Source: Microbulbifer aggregans (GTDB lineage Bacteria > Pseudomonadota > Gammaproteobacteria > Pseudomonadales > Cellvibrionaceae). Taken from it: a DNA stretch of 64,000 nt. The stretch lies in assembly GCF_020524005.1 (NCBI RefSeq), contig NZ_JAIVKK010000005.1, positions 1 to 64,000 of the forward strand, in the 5' to 3' direction. A program made the position numbers and the translations under genes. Below the pieces are notes generated by a model that ran no database searches, was not told the origin of the DNA, and was given only the letters and a program-made list of their open reading frames with translations. This document shows positions 37,221-46,447 of this stretch, in pieces. Every line of letters begins with the position of its first letter. Positions within the stretch are counted from its first letter, which is position 1.

Positions 37221-37267
37221 ACTTCTCTCCCTAAAACAGTCCTGAAAACAATAAGACGGATGCAGGG

Positions 37268-38701
37268 ATGACCAAGATCCAGATACCCGGCCCCGAGGTC
37301 TTTGACGAGATGCTGCACGGGGATGGCGCCAGGGCACACTACCAGGCGTACCTCGACTGGCTGCAAAAAACACCGGATGCCAGCCTGGAGCAGAAGCGTC
37401 TCGAGGCAGACACCCTCTTCCGCCGCTTCGGCATTACTTTCAATGTGTACGGAGAAGAGGAAGGGACAGAACGACTGATTCCCTTCGACCTGATCCCCAG
37501 GGCCATTCCCCACAGCGAATGGGTACAGTTGGAACTCGGGCTCCGCCAGCGGGTAACCGCCCTGAACCGCTTCCTGCACGATATCTACCACGACCAGGAC
37601 ATCCTGCGCGCCGGCATCATTCCCGCCGAGCAGGTACTGACCAACCAGCAATTCCAGGTCGCCATGATGGGCGTCGACCTACCGGGGGAAACCTACGCAC
37701 ACATTACCGGTGTCGACCTGATCCGTGCCAGCGATGGCGAGTACTACGTTCTGGAAGACAACCTGCGCACCCCTTCCGGCGTGTCGTACATGCTTGAGAA
37801 CCGCAAGATGATGATGCGGCTATTCCCGGAACTGTTTCTGGCACAGAGCGTGGCCCCGGTGGAGCATTACCCCAACCTGCTGCTGGACACCCTGCAGTGC
37901 GCCAGTGAGGCCGACAGCCCCTGCGTGGTGGTACTGACCCCTGGCCGCTACAATAGCGCCTTCTTCGAACATGCGTTTCTGGCGCAACAAATGGGCGTCC
38001 CCCTGGTAGAGGGCGCGGATCTGTTTGTACGCAACAGCTGCGTATACATGCGCACCACCACCGGCCCCCGCCAGGTGCATGTCATCTACCGTCGCATCGA
38101 CGATGCATTTCTGGACCCGCTCGCATTCAACCCGGATTCCATGCTCGGCGTGCCCGGACTGCTTTCCGCCTACCGGGACGGCAATGTGGTACTCGCCAAC
38201 GCGCTGGGGACGGGCGTGGCAGACGACAAGTCCATTTACCCCTACGTGCCGGACATGATCCGTTTCTATCTGGATGAGACACCGATACTGAACAACGTAC
38301 CCACCTGGCTCTGCCGCAAGGAGGATGACCTGGCCTACGTGCTGGAAAACCTCCAACAACTGGTGGTTAAGGAAGTACACGGAGCCGGCGGCTATGGCAT
38401 GCTGATCGGACCCAAGGCGAGCCGCGGTGAAATCGAACATTTTCGCCAGCTTCTAAAGCAGAACCCGTCCAACTACATCGCCCAACCCACACTTTGCCTG
38501 TCCACCTGCCCCACCATGGTGGAAGAAGGCATCGCCCCTCGACACATTGACCTGCGCCCCTTTGTTCTGACCGGGCGTGAAATCCGCATGGTACCCGGCG
38601 GGCTCACCCGCGTTGCTTTGCGGGAAGGCTCCCTGGTGGTCAACTCCTCACAGGGCGGCGGCACCAAAGACACCTGGGTATTGGAGGGCGCACCATGCTG
38701 A
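37268..38701 (+). CDS. Circularly permuted ATP-grasp protein (type 2)
   Basis: A 477-residue protein of the permuted ATP-grasp family found with Anbu and alpha-E genes. Visible landmarks are GEYYVLEDNLRTPSGVSYMLENR and VVKEVHGAGGYGMLIGP (the ATP-binding loop), with HIDLRPFVLTGREIRMVPGGLTR near the end. Members resemble glutathionylspermidine-synthase-type ligases and are thought to make a peptide or amide bond, though no product is known. It starts a four-gene operon with overlapping or tightly spaced genes (7-bp overlap with the next). No signal peptide is visible, so it is cytosolic. Confidence 0.93.
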   Translation: MTKIQIPGPEVFDEMLHGDGARAHYQAYLDWLQKTPDASLEQKRLEADTLFRRFGITFNVYGEEEGTERLIPFDLIPRAIPHSEWVQLELGLRQRVTALNRFLHDIYHDQDILRAGIIPAEQVLTNQQFQVAMMGVDLPGETYAHITGVDLIRASDGEYYVLEDNLRTPSGVSYMLENRKMMMRLFPELFLAQSVAPVEHYPNLLLDTLQCASEADSPCVVVLTPGRYNSAFFEHAFLAQQMGVPLVEGADLFVRNSCVYMRTTTGPRQVHVIYRRIDDAFLDPLAFNPDSMLGVPGLLSAYRDGNVVLANALGTGVADDKSIYPYVPDMIRFYLDETPILNNVPTWLCRKEDDLAYVLENLQQLVVKEVHGAGGYGMLIGPKASRGEIEHFRQLLKQNPSNYIAQPTLCLSTCPTMVEEGIAPRHIDLRPFVLTGREIRMVPGGLTRVALREGSLVVNSSQGGGTKDTWVLEGAPC

Positions 38702-39630
38702 GCCGCACCGCAAGCAATATCTACTGGATGGCACGGAACCTGGAGCGCGCGGAAAATATTACCCGCCTGCTGGACGTCACCCACAACATGGCACTGATGC
38801 CGAACTCCAAGGGCGGCCGCCAGGAGCTGCTCGCGCCACTGACCATTACCGGCCGCCTGGACCAGTTCCACGAGCGCCACCAACAGGTGAGCGCCGATGC
38901 ATTAATGGATTTCTTCCTGTTTGACGAGCTCAATGAGGGGTCGATATACAGCTGCATTCAGGCGGCGCGCGGCAACGCCCACAGCGTGCGCGACAATCTC
39001 TCCTCGGAGGCCTGGGAAAGCATCAACACCACCTGGCTGGAATTGCGCCACCGCCGCCAAAAGGGCATCAGCCATCAAGGCGTCAAGGGGCTGCTCGAGT
39101 GGGTAAAGCAGCGTTCCCACGAATTCCGCGGCGCCGCCTACGGCACCATGCTGCACAACAACGCTTTCCACTTTATGCGCCTGGGCACCTTCATCGAACG
39201 CGCCGATAACACGGCGCGCATCCTGCGGGTAAAACTCGAAGTGATGACGTCACAGCGCGACAACAACCAGGCGATCGATTTTTACCAGTGGAACGCATTG
39301 CTGCAGAGTCTCGGCGCCTACGAGGCCTACCATTACAGCTACACCGGCGGCCTGTCCGCGCGCAATGTCACCGAGCTGCTGACCCTGTCTGCGGAACTGC
39401 CGCGCTCGCTGCGCTACTGCGTCGGCGCAATCATGAATCTTCTGTCGGCAATCGAGGGCAATCAGGGCCTGGCGGCCAAGCGCCTTTGTGCCGAGCTGCA
39501 CGCACGCCTGGAATATGGCCAGGTCGAGTTCATTCTCGACTTCGGACTGCAGAATTATCTCAACGACCTACTCCGGCGGATCCACACCATCGGCGATGAA
39601 ATCCACCGCAGCTACTGGGAGGGCGCATGA
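38695..39630 (+). CDS. Alpha-E domain protein
   Basis: A 311-residue, mostly helical protein of the alpha-E family. The start MLSRTASNIYWMARNLERAEN is diagnostic; HNNAFHFMRLGTFIERADNTARILRVK repeats the helical motif. Its start overlaps the ATP-grasp stop by seven bases and its stop overlaps the transglutaminase start by four, indicating coupling. It is a fixed partner of the permuted ATP-grasp protein, and its biochemical role is unknown. Confidence 0.93.
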   Translation: MLSRTASNIYWMARNLERAENITRLLDVTHNMALMPNSKGGRQELLAPLTITGRLDQFHERHQQVSADALMDFFLFDELNEGSIYSCIQAARGNAHSVRDNLSSEAWESINTTWLELRHRRQKGISHQGVKGLLEWVKQRSHEFRGAAYGTMLHNNAFHFMRLGTFIERADNTARILRVKLEVMTSQRDNNQAIDFYQWNALLQSLGAYEAYHYSYTGGLSARNVTELLTLSAELPRSLRYCVGAIMNLLSAIEGNQGLAAKRLCAELHARLEYGQVEFILDFGLQNYLNDLLRRIHTIGDEIHRSYWEGA

Positions 39631-40463
39631 AGCTCAGTATCGATCACGTGACGAGTTTTTCCTATGACACGGAAGTGACCCACAGCATTCAGTACCTGCG
39701 CCTGACCCCACCGGAGCTGGCCGGGCAAAAAATCCTGCACTGGCAGCTGGAAGCCCCCGGATCTATTCACAAAACGATGGATGCCTACGGCAACATCCTG
39801 CACGTGTGCACGGTCGACCAACCACATCGCGGTATTACAATTCGCGCCAGTGGCACAGCAGAAATCAGCGACACGGAAGTACCGGAAACACACAACCGGG
39901 TTCCACCGGATGTGTTTTTACGCACTACACCGCTGACCGAAATGAGTGATGCCATGCGCGAATTTGCGCGGGGGTTTTCACCAGATACCGGCAACACAGC
40001 CCACACGCCCGGACGCGAACAACTGATTGAGCTGATGACAGCACTGCTCACGCGCATCCCCTACCGCCCCGGTATTACGCATGTACAAAGCAGTGCCACT
40101 GAAGCTTTCTCCCAGGGGTTCGGCGTGTGCCAGGATCACAGCCATATTTTTATTGCCTGCTGCCGCTGGCTGGGCATTCCCGCGCGCTACGTGAGTGGCT
40201 ACCTCCACGCAGGTGACGACCAGCATATTGCCAGCCACGCCTGGGTTGAGGCATGGGTTGAAAACGCCTGGTACAGCTTCGACGTCAGTAACGGCCTGGC
40301 CACCAACAGCCATCACCTGAAACTGGCACACGGGGTAGATTATCTGGACGCGTCTCCGGTACGTGGGGTGCGCTGGGGTGGCGGCAAAGAGAATATGCGC
40401 GCATACGCGCTGGTGGACCAGGTGGACCGGCGCCAGTCGGCGGAGCAGGCCCAGCAGCAATAG
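39627..40463 (+). CDS. Transglutaminase-like protease family protein
   Basis: A 278-residue protein of the bacterial transglutaminase-like superfamily. An N-terminal beta domain precedes the papain-like core with the catalytic cysteine in GFGVCQDHSHIFIACCRWLG, the histidine in DQHIASHAWVEAWV, and aspartate in WYSFDVSNG. The Cys-His-Asp triad is therefore complete. It has no signal peptide. It is the third gene of the Anbu operon. The substrate is unknown; cleavage or formation of amide bonds is expected. Confidence 0.93.
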   Translation: MKLSIDHVTSFSYDTEVTHSIQYLRLTPPELAGQKILHWQLEAPGSIHKTMDAYGNILHVCTVDQPHRGITIRASGTAEISDTEVPETHNRVPPDVFLRTTPLTEMSDAMREFARGFSPDTGNTAHTPGREQLIELMTALLTRIPYRPGITHVQSSATEAFSQGFGVCQDHSHIFIACCRWLGIPARYVSGYLHAGDDQHIASHAWVEAWVENAWYSFDVSNGLATNSHHLKLAHGVDYLDASPVRGVRWGGGKENMRAYALVDQVDRRQSAEQAQQQ

Positions 40464-40528
40464 CATGCGATGACAACCGCCATACACCGTGCTATTTTCC
40501 GTTCGGACTTTACGCGCACAGGGATTTC

Positions 40529-41239
40529 ATGACGTACTGTATCGCCATGCGGCTCAAAGAAGGGCTGCTTTTTGCCTCGGACACCCGCACCAATGCCGGC
40601 GTTGACCAGATTGCCAGCTTTCGCAAAATGCACCTTTTCCAGAAGGCCGGCGAGCGCTGCTTTGCCCTGCTGACCTCTGGCAACCTGGCCACCTCCCAGT
40701 ACCTGATCAATCGCCTGCAACAGCAGATTGCCGATAACGAAGAGGCTAACCTGCTGGCCGCGCATAGCCTGTTTGATGCCGCCGAACTGGTCGGCGACCT
40801 GGTAAAGTCCATCATCGCCCAGACCGCCGCCGGGCAACAAAACGCCGGGGTGGACTTTGGCTGCCACGTACTGTTCGGCGGGCAGATCCAGGGCGCACCA
40901 CCGAGCCTTTTCCATATTTACCCGGAAGGCAATTTTATCGAGGCCACCGAGGACACACCGTACCTGCAAATTGGCGAGTCCAAATACGGAAAGCCGATCC
41001 TCGACCGCATTATCAGATTCGACACCAGCCTGGATCATGCGACGAAATGCGCACTGATCTCCTTCGATTCCACCATGCACTCCAACCTCTCGGTCGGCAT
41101 GCCACTGGACATCGCGACTTACCGCTGCGACAGCCTGGAACTCAGCAGTAAGCGTATCCAGGAAAATGACGAATATTTCCAACGCCTGCGCAATGCCTGG
41201 AGCTCCGGAATACGTCTACTGTTCGACGACCTGCCGTAA
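40529..41239 (+). CDS. Anbu-type peptidase (bacterial proteasome-like)
   Basis: A 236-residue member of the Ntn-hydrolase superfamily, related to proteasome beta subunits and HslV. MTYCIAMRLKEGLLFASDTR puts threonine 2 at the expected nucleophile position; the GLLFASDTRTNAG segment is the family signature. Anbu proteins form large rings in related bacteria. It follows the transglutaminase gene by 65 bp, completing the classic four-gene Anbu cluster. The substrate and regulation are unknown. Confidence 0.93.
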   Translation: MTYCIAMRLKEGLLFASDTRTNAGVDQIASFRKMHLFQKAGERCFALLTSGNLATSQYLINRLQQQIADNEEANLLAAHSLFDAAELVGDLVKSIIAQTAAGQQNAGVDFGCHVLFGGQIQGAPPSLFHIYPEGNFIEATEDTPYLQIGESKYGKPILDRIIRFDTSLDHATKCALISFDSTMHSNLSVGMPLDIATYRCDSLELSSKRIQENDEYFQRLRNAWSSGIRLLFDDLP

Positions 41240-41365
41240 CCCCACTCCCACTGGCCACACCGCGCATCAGCGTACCAATCGATACGACGCCGGTTGCATA
41301 AAGACCTGCAGCCTCTATCATCAGCTGCCTGTTAACGGATTTACCCCCCACCAATAAGGATTTTC

Positions 41366-42349
41366 GTGGAACCCTCCTCACAACCTGCCGCTATTTGGCA
41401 GAACGGATATCTGCTCGCCCTCGGCGCAGCCGCCCTCTTCTCAATCAAGGCGATTTTCATCAAGCTGGCGTACCGCCATGGCGTGGATGTCGAAACCTTC
41501 ATTCTTTTGCGCATGCTGCTGGCGCTGCCGTTTTACCTGGCGATCCTTGCCAGCCTGCGACTGAGCCTGCAATGGAAGCCCGTAAACGGGCGAGCACTAC
41601 TGCAAGTAATTGCACTGGGATTGTGCAGCTACTACCTGGCCAGCTACCTGGATTTACAGGGGCTGCGCTATATCAGCGCTAATTTTGAACGCCTGATTAT
41701 TTACCTTTACCCGACAATGGTTTTATTTCTCGGCTGGGTATTTCTGAAGCGAACCATCTCCGCACGCCAACTGATCTGCGTGCTCTGTGCGTACGCCGGG
41801 ATTCTTTTGATCTTCTGGCAGGACCAGGGCTTCAGCACCGGCGTGGCCGCGCCCGACTGGGTCAGCCTGGCACCCACCAGCTGGGGCGCCCTGCTGACAT
41901 TTGGCAGCGCACTGTCGTTCTCCATTTATGTCGCCTTCAGTGAGAACGTGATTCGAGCGCTGGGGAGCCGGCAATTCACTGCGCTGGCCATGATCGTGGC
42001 GAGTGCTGCCATTTGCATTCACTTCCTGGCCCGCGGTGACCTGTCACGCCTGATGCAGCCCTGGCCGGTTTACGGCTACGCGCTTACGGTCGCGTTTGTA
42101 TGCACGGTAATCCCCTCACTCATGATGAGCGCCGCCATTCAGAAGATTGGGTCGGCGACTACCGGCGCGATAGGCACTACCGGGCCGATTGTCACCCTGC
42201 TTGGCGCCGCGTGGATCCTCGGCGAACCCTTCGGCCCAATGCACCTGGTGGGCATGGCGATTATTATCGGCAGCCTGTTACTGATGAAAAGAACCGCCGC
42301 CACAGCCAACAGCTCCTCCCCGGACAAGCAGGCCGTCAAAACCGGATGA
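41366..42349 (+). CDS. DMT-superfamily transporter (EamA family)
   Basis: A 327-residue inner-membrane protein with ten predicted helices arranged as two EamA repeats. The start is GTG 41366, preceded by AAGGA. Landmarks are YLASYLDLQGLRYISANFERLI and the second-repeat GSATTGAIGTTGPIVTLLGA with ILGEPFG. Members export or import small metabolites such as amino acids. It is transcribed alone, 126 bp after the Anbu gene, and ends at a strong terminator. Substrate unknown. Confidence 0.9.
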   Translation: MEPSSQPAAIWQNGYLLALGAAALFSIKAIFIKLAYRHGVDVETFILLRMLLALPFYLAILASLRLSLQWKPVNGRALLQVIALGLCSYYLASYLDLQGLRYISANFERLIIYLYPTMVLFLGWVFLKRTISARQLICVLCAYAGILLIFWQDQGFSTGVAAPDWVSLAPTSWGALLTFGSALSFSIYVAFSENVIRALGSRQFTALAMIVASAAICIHFLARGDLSRLMQPWPVYGYALTVAFVCTVIPSLMMSAAIQKIGSATTGAIGTTGPIVTLLGAAWILGEPFGPMHLVGMAIIIGSLLLMKRTAATANSSSPDKQAVKTG

Positions 42350-42381
42350 TTCTGACGGCCAGCAAACCCGGCGAAAACCCA

Positions 42382-42419
42382 ACAAGAAAAAGGGAGGCAA
42401 TTGCCTCCCTTTTTCTTGT
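42382..42419. terminator. Perfect 38-base palindromic terminator
   Basis: A perfect 19-bp palindrome centred on GGCAATTGCC, with T-runs at both ends. It lies between the convergent DMT transporter and trhP genes and can stop both. Confidence 0.95.
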
Positions 42420-42447
42420 GCCAAATACGCCTGTACCAGGCTGACGA

Positions 42448-43764
42448 TCAACTCAAATCCCGCATCAGCATGGCGTAGCGGACCGCCTCAGCAGACAAGT
42501 CCACCGGCAGCGGAATGCGCACGGAATGCCCGGAGCCTGGCGCCACATCCAGCACCTCCCCCTTCAACCCCTGCATATCTTCCAGACGGAACCGGTGATT
42601 ACCTTCCGGGGTGATCAACTCCAGCGTGTCGCCACGCTCGAAGCGGTTTTTTACATCCACCTGCACCCAGTTGTCGTCCACCGAAACCACTTCAGCAACA
42701 AACTGCTGATTGGTATTGCTGGATGCCCCTTTTTCATAATTCTGGAATTCACTGGGTACATGCCGGCGGTAAAACCCTTCGGTATATCCGCGGTTAGCCA
42801 GGTGTTCCAGGCTATTCATCAGACCGAAATCAAACTCGCGCCCCGCCACCGCATCGTCAATCGCCTGACGGTACACCTGTGCGGTCCGCGCCACGTAATA
42901 GTGGGATTTGGTGCGCCCCTCGATCTTGAGTGAATGAATTCCCATATCGACCAGGCGCTTTACATGCTGGACCGCGCGCAGGTCTTTGGAATTCATAATG
43001 TAGGTGCCGTGCTCATCCTCATACACCGGGATCAGTTCATCCGGACGGTTCTTTTCCCGCAGTAACATGGGTTCCGGGTGAACCTGCACAGCTTCGCCAG
43101 CCCCTGGCTCGGCATGCTTCACCACCAAGTCTCCGGTTTCTGTTTCTTTGGCTTCCTGGGCACTGTATTCCCAACGGCACGCATTGGTGCAGGCACCCTG
43201 GTTGGAATCCCGGTGATTGATATAGCCGGACAACAGGCAGCGACCGGAGTACGCCATGCACAAGGCGCCATGAACGAAGACTTCGAGCTCCATTTCCGGG
43301 CAGCGCTGGCGGATCTCTTCAATTTCATCGAGGGAAAGTTCGCGGGACAGGATGACCCGCTCCAGGCCCTGCTGGTGCCAGAATTTGACCGTGGCCCAGT
43401 TGACCGCATTGGCCTGTACAGAAAGGTGCACCGGCACATCCGGGAAGTGTTCACGGACCATCATGATCAAACCGGGGTCCGACATGATCAGCGCATCCGG
43501 CTTCATCGCAACCACCGGTTCCATATCGCGAATATAGCTGCGCAGCTTGTCATTGTGCGGCGCGACGTTGCTGGCGACATAAACCTTCTTGCCCAGGCCA
43601 TGCGCCTCTTCAATCGCCGAGGCCAGGTTTTCAACCTTATTGAACTCGTTGTTGCGCACGCGCAGGCTGTAGCGCGGCTGGCCAACGTAGACCGCGTCCG
43701 CACCGTAGGCAAAAGCGTAACGCATGCTTTTCAGCGTGCCGGCCGGGGAAAGCAGTTCAACCAT
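42448..43764 (-). CDS. trhP: Peptidase U32-family tRNA hydroxylation protein (TrhP/YegQ-like)
   Basis: A 438-residue U32-family protein that in E. coli works in prephenate-dependent hydroxylation of uridine 34 in tRNAs. It starts MVELLSPAGTLKSMRYAFAYG and carries the family signature ELEVFVHGALCMAYSGRC, followed by a cysteine cluster (GACTNACRWEY). Length and gene style match YegQ, and the shorter RlhA paralogue is less likely. It stands between uvrB and a terminator on the minus strand. No protease role should be assumed. Confidence 0.88.
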   Translation of the reverse strand: MVELLSPAGTLKSMRYAFAYGADAVYVGQPRYSLRVRNNEFNKVENLASAIEEAHGLGKKVYVASNVAPHNDKLRSYIRDMEPVVAMKPDALIMSDPGLIMMVREHFPDVPVHLSVQANAVNWATVKFWHQQGLERVILSRELSLDEIEEIRQRCPEMELEVFVHGALCMAYSGRCLLSGYINHRDSNQGACTNACRWEYSAQEAKETETGDLVVKHAEPGAGEAVQVHPEPMLLREKNRPDELIPVYEDEHGTYIMNSKDLRAVQHVKRLVDMGIHSLKIEGRTKSHYYVARTAQVYRQAIDDAVAGREFDFGLMNSLEHLANRGYTEGFYRRHVPSEFQNYEKGASSNTNQQFVAEVVSVDDNWVQVDVKNRFERGDTLELITPEGNHRFRLEDMQGLKGEVLDVAPGSGHSVRIPLPVDLSAEAVRYAMLMRDLS

Positions 43765-43823
43765 GGGAAGTACCTCGAATACAACGCTTACAACAGGGGG
43801 TTCGACATAGCAGTCAACCTGGC

Positions 43824-45833
43824 TCAGCTCTGCTCTTTCAGCTGCGTAATTTCATCCCGCAACTTGGCGGCAGCCTCGAACTCCAGGTTCTTGGCGTGAT
43901 TATACATCTGCTCTTCCAGCTGTTCGATCCTCGCCCAGCGCTGCTTGTCAGACAGCGGTTTCTGACCCGCCGCATATGCGCCCTCTTTCTCCGCCACCTT
44001 GCGCTTTCCGCGAGCAGGAACACCGGGCGCGATCGCCCCTTCCATAATGTCGGCCACACTCTTGCGAATCCCCTTCGGGGTAATGCCGTGCTCCGCATTG
44101 TGGGCCAACTGCTTCTCGCGTCGCCGCTCGGTTTCATCCAGCGCACGCTGCATCGAGTCAGTAATACGATCCGCATAGAGAATTGCCCGGCCATTCAGGT
44201 TACGCGCCGCGCGTCCGATGGTCTGGATCAGCGAGCGGTCAGAGCGCAGAAAGCCCTCCTTGTCCGCATCAAAAATAGCGACCAGGGAGACTTCCGGCAT
44301 ATCCAGGCCTTCCCGCAACAGGTTGATCCCGACCAGCACGTCAAACTCGCCGATACGCAGGTCGCGAATAATTTCCACCCGCTCCACCGTGTCGATATCC
44401 GAGTGCAGGTAACGCACCCTGACACCACTGTCCTGCAGGTATTCAGTCAGGTCTTCCGCCATGCGCTTGGTCAGAACGGTGATCAGCACTCGCTGGTCAG
44501 CATCAACACAACGGTGAATTTCAGACAGGGTGTCATCCACCTGGGTCGCCGCCGGACGCACTTCCACAATCGGGTCTACGAGCCCCGTGGGCCGCACTAC
44601 CTGCTCAACCACGGCGCCCGCATGCTCACCCTCGTACTTGCCGGGGGTCGCGGAAACGAAAATGGTTTGCGGCGAAAGCTGCTCCCACTCTTCAAATTTG
44701 AGCGGTCGATTATCCAGTGCGGAGGGCAGGCGGAAACCGTATTCCACCAGCGTTTCCTTGCGCGAACGGTCTCCACGATACATGCCGCCGATTTGCGGCA
44801 CGGTAACGTGGCTCTCGTCGATAAACAGCAGCGCCTCGGGAGGCAGGTAATCAAACAGCGTGGGCGGTGGCTGGCCGGCATCGCGCCCGGACAGGTAACG
44901 GGAATAGTTTTCCACCCCGTTGCAATACCCGAGCTCCTGCATCATCTCCAGATCGTAGCGAGTACGCTGTTCGAGCCTCTGGGCCTCGACCAGCTTGCTG
45001 TTATCACGCAGCTGTTCCAGCCTTACCCGCAACTCCTCCTTGATCTCGTCAATGGCCTCAACAATGGTTTCCCGCGGGGTGACATAGTGGGACTTCGGGA
45101 AGATAGTGATCCGCGGTACTTTCTTGAGCACTTCACCGGTGAGGGGGTCAAACAGGGTGATCTCTTCGATTTCCTCATCGAACAGCGACAGGCGCACGGC
45201 CTCCAGATCTGAGTCCGCCGGGTAAATATCAATGATATCGCCACGCACCCGGTAGGTTGCCCGACGGAAATCTGCGTCATTACGGGTGTACTGAAGCTCG
45301 GCCAGGCGGCGAAGTATGGTGCGCTGGTCAACGATGTCACCGCGATCCAGGTGCAGCACCATCTTCAGGTACTTATCCGGATCACCAAGGCCGTAAATCG
45401 CGGAAACAGTCGCGACCACGATAACGTCCTTGCGCTCGATCAGCGCCTTGGTGGCGGAAAGCCGCATCTGCTCAATATGCTCGTTCACCGACGCATCCTT
45501 TTCGATAAAGGTATCGGAGGAAGGAACATACGCCTCGGGCTGGTAGTAATCGTAATAGGAGACGAAGTACTCCACCGCATTTTTGGGAAAAAATTCCTTC
45601 AATTCCCCATACAGCTGCGCCGCCAGCGTTTTGTTGTGAGCCATAACGATCGCCGGACGCTGCAAACGTTCGATAACATTGGCCATGGTGAATGTCTTGC
45701 CTGACCCGGTTACACCCAAAAGTGTCTGATGGGCCAACCCATCCTCAATCCCTTCCACCAGCGCTTCAATCGCGGCCGGCTGGTCACCGGCGGGCGCATA
45801 TTTGCTGACTACCTGAAATGGGCGTGATTCCAT
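43824..45833 (-). CDS. uvrB: UvrABC excision-repair protein B
   Basis: A 669-residue DNA-damage recognition helicase-like protein of nucleotide-excision repair. It has Walker A GVTGSGKT (40-47), the beta-hairpin region [20 protein letters not shown], which clamps DNA, and SATPGKYE. Helicase motifs V and VI include [17 protein letters not shown] and QTIGRAARN. The C-terminal UVR domain that meets UvrC and UvrA is near 630-665. It lies beside the tRNA-Asn genes as in Pseudomonas. A possible LexA site was not seen in 45834-45989. Confidence 0.97.
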   Translation of the reverse strand: MESRPFQVVSKYAPAGDQPAAIEALVEGIEDGLAHQTLLGVTGSGKTFTMANVIERLQRPAIVMAHNKTLAAQLYGELKEFFPKNAVEYFVSYYDYYQPEAYVPSSDTFIEKDASVNEHIEQMRLSATKALIERKDVIVVATVSAIYGLGDPDKYLKMVLHLDRGDIVDQRTILRRLAELQYTRNDADFRRATYRVRGDIIDIYPADSDLEAVRLSLFDEEIEEITLFDPLTGEVLKKVPRITIFPKSHYVTPRETIVEAIDEIKEELRVRLEQLRDNSKLVEAQRLEQRTRYDLEMMQELGYCNGVENYSRYLSGRDAGQPPPTLFDYLPPEALLFIDESHVTVPQIGGMYRGDRSRKETLVEYGFRLPSALDNRPLKFEEWEQLSPQTIFVSATPGKYEGEHAGAVVEQVVRPTGLVDPIVEVRPAATQVDDTLSEIHRCVDADQRVLITVLTKRMAEDLTEYLQDSGVRVRYLHSDIDTVERVEIIRDLRIGEFDVLVGINLLREGLDMPEVSLVAIFDADKEGFLRSDRSLIQTIGRAARNLNGRAILYADRITDSMQRALDETERRREKQLAHNAEHGITPKGIRKSVADIMEGAIAPGVPARGKRKVAEKEGAYAAGQKPLSDKQRWARIEQLEEQMYNHAKNLEFEAAAKLRDEITQLKEQS

Positions 45834-45989
45834 ATCTATCCACCAAAGAATTCGTAAAGGCGATGTTGCCTCAGGGATCGAAATTGTAGGCGTTCAGGCA
45901 ATGGCACGACAAATACTGCCTTTCGTCGACAGCGTATCGGCGAGAAAATAAACACTGAAAAATCAATGAGTTAATTTTGAATAAAGGGG

Positions 45990-46018
45990 TTGACCAGCTA
46001 CGAGGTGCTATATAAGAT
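45990..46018 (+). promoter_or_regulatory. Promoter of the tRNA-Asn pair
   Basis: TTGACC (45990-45995), 17 bp, TAAGAT (46013-46018). A GC-rich stretch (GCGCC) follows the -10, as in stable-RNA promoters under stringent control. The tRNA begins about 40 bases later. Confidence 0.65.
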
Positions 46019-46064
46019 ACGCGCCATCTGAACGGGACGTCACAAACGACCCGGAAGATGTAGT

Positions 46065-46140
46065 TCCGCCTTAGCTCAGTTGGTAGAGCAAATGACTGTT
46101 AATCATTGGGTCGCTGGTTCGAGCCCAGCAGGCGGAGCCA
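46065..46140 (+). tRNA. tRNA-Asn (GTT), first copy
   Basis: A 76-base cloverleaf: acceptor TCCGCCT/AGGCGGA, discriminator G, encoded CCA; anticodon loop CTGTTAA with GTT; T-arm GGTTCGAGCCC. Identical to the copy at 46219-46294. Confidence 0.97.
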
Positions 46141-46218
46141 AATTTTTAAGCCTTGCAACCAACATTCCCGCAAGACTAACGATTTAGAGTGAGACCAACT
46201 ATCACTCAACCTTACAGT

Positions 46219-46294
46219 TCCGCCTTAGCTCAGTTGGTAGAGCAAATGACTGTTAATCATTGGGTCGCTGGTTCGAGCCCAGCAGGCGGAGCCA
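46219..46294 (+). tRNA. tRNA-Asn (GTT), second copy
   Basis: Base-for-base identical to the first copy, 78 bp downstream. The two are probably cut from one precursor that ends at the terminator just after. Confidence 0.97.
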
Positions 46295-46300
46295 AATAAG

Positions 46301-46334
46301 AAAACCCGCACCCGAAAGGGTCGCGGGTTTTTTC
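46301..46334. terminator. Terminator of the tRNA-Asn transcript
   Basis: Nested stem AACCCGC/GCGGGTT with an inner CCC-GAAA-GGG, followed by TTTTTT. A bidirectional reading would also stop the wbpM side. Confidence 0.85.
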
Positions 46335-46447
46335 TTGCCTGTCAAAAAACCTTAAATACCCGAAATCACTTTACACCAAGCCACTCCCCACCAAGCACTG
46401 CCGGGAGGGCACCCCCTTTCAGAGAGCCCCCAACAAACACAACGCAA

